Positions 15,680 through 16,907 of a DNA stretch of 16,907 bases are shown piece by piece. Within the stretch, counting starts at the first letter, position 1, and the number at the start of each line of letters is the position of its first letter. The translations under genes and the position numbers were made by a program. The notes beneath the pieces were generated by a model, which saw only the letters and a program-made list of their open reading frames with translations, was not told where the DNA came from and made no database searches. Origin of the DNA: Campylobacteraceae bacterium UBA1877 (lineage in GTDB: Bacteria > Campylobacterota > Campylobacteria > Campylobacterales > Campylobacteraceae); the NCBI GenBank assembly GCA_002352945.1, contig DDHL01000007.1:1-16907 (forward strand), written 5' to 3'.

Positions 15680-16416
15680 AAAAATTAGTTGCGTATATAA
15701 CTGCTGGATTTCCAGATCCAGACTTTAGTGTTGATTTGGCTTTAAGCCTAAAAGAGAGTGGAGTTGATATTCTTGAGCTTGGTGTGCCTTTTTCGGATCC
15801 AGTAGCAGATGGTCCGGTCATTGAAAGTGCTAACTTGCAAGCGCTTAAAAATGGATTTGAAATTGAGCGTCTTTTTGAAATTACTGAGAAAATTTCTACT
15901 CAAATTCCAACCCTTTGGATGGGATATTTTAATCCATTTTACCATCGAGGTATCGATTTTTTTGTCGGACAGGCTAGAAAGAGTGGAGCGCAAGGGTTTA
16001 TTATTCCTGATTTGCCATATGAAGAAACTAAAGGTTATAAGCAATTGATAGAAAACTCTGGACTCTCGCTTATTAGCTTTATTGCGCCAACCCATCCAAA
16101 AGAGCGGATTGAATTAATTGCAAAAGAGAGCCAAAACTTTATCTACCTCGTAGCTTATGCTGGCATTACCGGAAGTGGTGCTTTTGAAGACTTGAGCACA
16201 ACAGTTGCAACAATCAAAGCATCAACCACTACGCCGGTTTTTGTAGGTTTTGGCGTGAATGAAAAAACTGCAAAAGAGAAGGCAAAAGGAGTTGATGGCG
16301 TTATAGTTGGAAGCGCCTTTGTGAAGGTGCTTTTAGATGATAGCTTGACAGGGGCTCAAAAAGTGAGTAAAATCTCCTCCCTCGCGCGTGAGATAAAAGA
16401 TAAGATTAACGCGTAA
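15676..16416 (+). CDS. trpA: tryptophan synthase alpha chain
   Basis: TrpA cleaves indole-3-glycerol phosphate to indole and glyceraldehyde-3-phosphate; indole is channelled to TrpB. The 246-residue TIM-barrel protein has the two catalytic acids in LELGVPFSDPVADGP: Glu34 and Asp45, matching E. coli Glu49 and Asp60. It also has the later signatures PDLPYEE, YAGITGSGAF and the phosphate-binding VGFGVN...GVIVGSA. The protein begins directly at KKLVAYITAGFPD, so it lacks the N-terminal residues found in E. coli TrpA, as is usual for short versions. It is not next to trpB or other trp genes but follows an Hpt-like gene with an ATGA overlap. The last 70 bases of the gene hold a strong promoter reading toward ssrA. 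Confidence 0.96.
   Translation: MKKLVAYITAGFPDPDFSVDLALSLKESGVDILELGVPFSDPVADGPVIESANLQALKNGFEIERLFEITEKISTQIPTLWMGYFNPFYHRGIDFFVGQARKSGAQGFIIPDLPYEETKGYKQLIENSGLSLISFIAPTHPKERIELIAKESQNFIYLVAYAGITGSGAFEDLSTTVATIKASTTTPVFVGFGVNEKTAKEKAKGVDGVIVGSAFVKVLLDDSLTGAQKVSKISSLAREIKDKINA
16345..16373 (+). promoter_or_regulatory. near-consensus sigma70 promoter inside trpA, probably for ssrA
   Basis: TTGACA (16345-16350), exactly 17 bp, then TAAAAT (16368-16373): a perfect -35 and five of six in the -10. The start would be near 16380, giving a precursor with about 43 bases ahead of the mature tmRNA 5' end, to be trimmed by RNase P. It lies wholly within trpA codons, so it also constrains that coding sequence. 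Confidence 0.7.
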
Positions 16417-16422
16417 TTTTAT

Positions 16423-16792
16423 GGGAGTGACTTGGCTTCGACAGGAGCAGGTTGGCTTTGGCTGCATGTCGCCTTGGACTTGGCGTTAAAGAGTCTGCAA
16501 AAATTAAACGCAAACAATACAAATTACGCTCCTGCTTACGCAAAAGTCGCGTAAGTTAACCTATTAGGAGGCCTCGCTCTACAGATGCTATCTATGTAGT
16601 TTTAGCGAGGTTCACCAAAAAGATAGCTTTGGGGTGCGAAGTGACCGTGCGCATCTTGAGCATTAGGTCTTAGTCTAGCGGAGTTTCGGGAACTGTACGA
16701 CGCTAAGATGAAATAAAACAGTTCTACTAAGCATGTAGACGCCACTGCTGGCTTGTTTCTGGACAGGGGTTCGATTCCCCTCACTTCCACCA
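16423..16792 (+). ncRNA. ssrA: transfer-messenger RNA (tmRNA)
   Basis: tmRNA rescues stalled ribosomes and adds a degradation tag to the unfinished protein. The 5' end GGGAGTG pairs with CACTTCC before A-CCA at the 3' end (7-bp acceptor stem with one G-U pair). The conserved GACTTGGCTTCGACAGG and the T-arm GGTTCGATTCC are present. The tag frame begins with the resume codon GCA at 16510 and stops at TAA 16552-16554, encoding ANNTNYAPAYAKVA. A pseudoknot stem CCTCGCT/AGCGAGG (16572-16578 with 16604-16610) encloses CTACA/TGTAG. It is one-piece, not permuted. The tag ends in KVA, whereas the well-known C. jejuni tag ends in KAA. Ends are placed by acceptor-stem pairing and the encoded CCA. Confidence 0.97.
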
Positions 16793-16907
16793 ATTGAAAT
16801 TGTTGGTATTTATAGTTAGAGCATATGGTGTAGAATTTATCAAAAAAGAAAAGCTTCGTTTCAATAATGCAAGCAAGGATATAAAATCTGATCTGTCAAC
16901 CCTATAT
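16793..16907. other. right-edge sequence after ssrA, no supported gene
   Basis: These 115 AT-rich bases show no T-tract terminator and no Shine-Dalgarno-plus-start. One plus-strand frame is open from about 16800 to the window edge (it includes YGVEFIKKEKLRF) but has no convincing start. It could be part of a gene decayed at its 5' end, or chance. The 3' ends of ssrA genes are common integration sites for mobile elements, but nothing here identifies one. Confidence 0.3.

Noticed and set aside
16602..16793. Minus-strand reading frame with the sequence VRGIEPLSR
   Set aside because: It is the antisense of the tmRNA 3' half; this peptide is a known artefact of translating RNA genes of this type.

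Overview
This window comes from a Campylobacterota (epsilonproteobacterial) chromosome. The evidence is a Wolinella-type frdCAB operon whose haem and active-site residues line up almost one-to-one with the Wolinella enzyme, a tandem pair of dynamin-like GTPases like the Campylobacter jejuni DLP1/DLP2 pair, a tmRNA tag of the epsilonproteobacterial ANN...APAYAK type, and AT-rich DNA. A NosL-type gene at the left edge hints at a free-living respiring relative (a sulfur-oxidiser, for example) rather than a host-restricted one. I cannot fix the genus from sequence alone. Everything looks like ordinary chromosomal backbone: there is no IS element, CRISPR array or prophage.

Layout. 1-294: 3' end of a NosL-family gene, then a hairpin. 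348-619: a Fur-box-like site and an unrecognised 64-residue protein. 641-2247: a GNAT-nitrilase fusion gene whose promoter region holds two copies of a 12-bp palindrome. 2347-3162: lgt (lipoprotein maturation). 3341-6823: frdC-frdA-frdB with overlapping junctions, a membrane quinol:fumarate reductase. 6885-8885: a two-gene energy-taxis unit with its own sigma70-like promoter, consisting of an Aer/CetB-like PAS protein and a membrane-anchored chemoreceptor with a C-terminal zinc-binding CZB domain. 8977-13292: two overlapping dynamin-like GTPase genes. On the minus strand, 15176 down to 13360: panB then ruvB, overlapping by one base. 15269-16416: a small Hpt-like protein overlapping trpA. 16423-16792: ssrA (tmRNA), with a near-consensus promoter inside the end of trpA. 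The last 115 bases hold no gene I can support.

The most unusual signal is a perfect palindrome, TTTACATGTAAA, usually extended to CTTTACATGTAAAG. It occurs eight times in 16.9 kb, where a hand estimate from composition gives about 0.01. Copies sit in a terminator-like region, as a pair bracketing a promoter, inside a GTPase gene in two different reading frames, and as a pair between two convergent genes. This pattern implies selection on the DNA itself. It could be a dispersed protein-binding site (nucleoid-organising, chromosome-segregation or regulatory), a methylation site, or a small mobile palindrome. The sequence alone does not decide between them.

Several starts were moved from the longest reading frame using Shine-Dalgarno and promoter positions: lgt (2347), frdC (GTG 3341), the PAS protein (GTG 6956), DLP2 (11289) and panB (15176).
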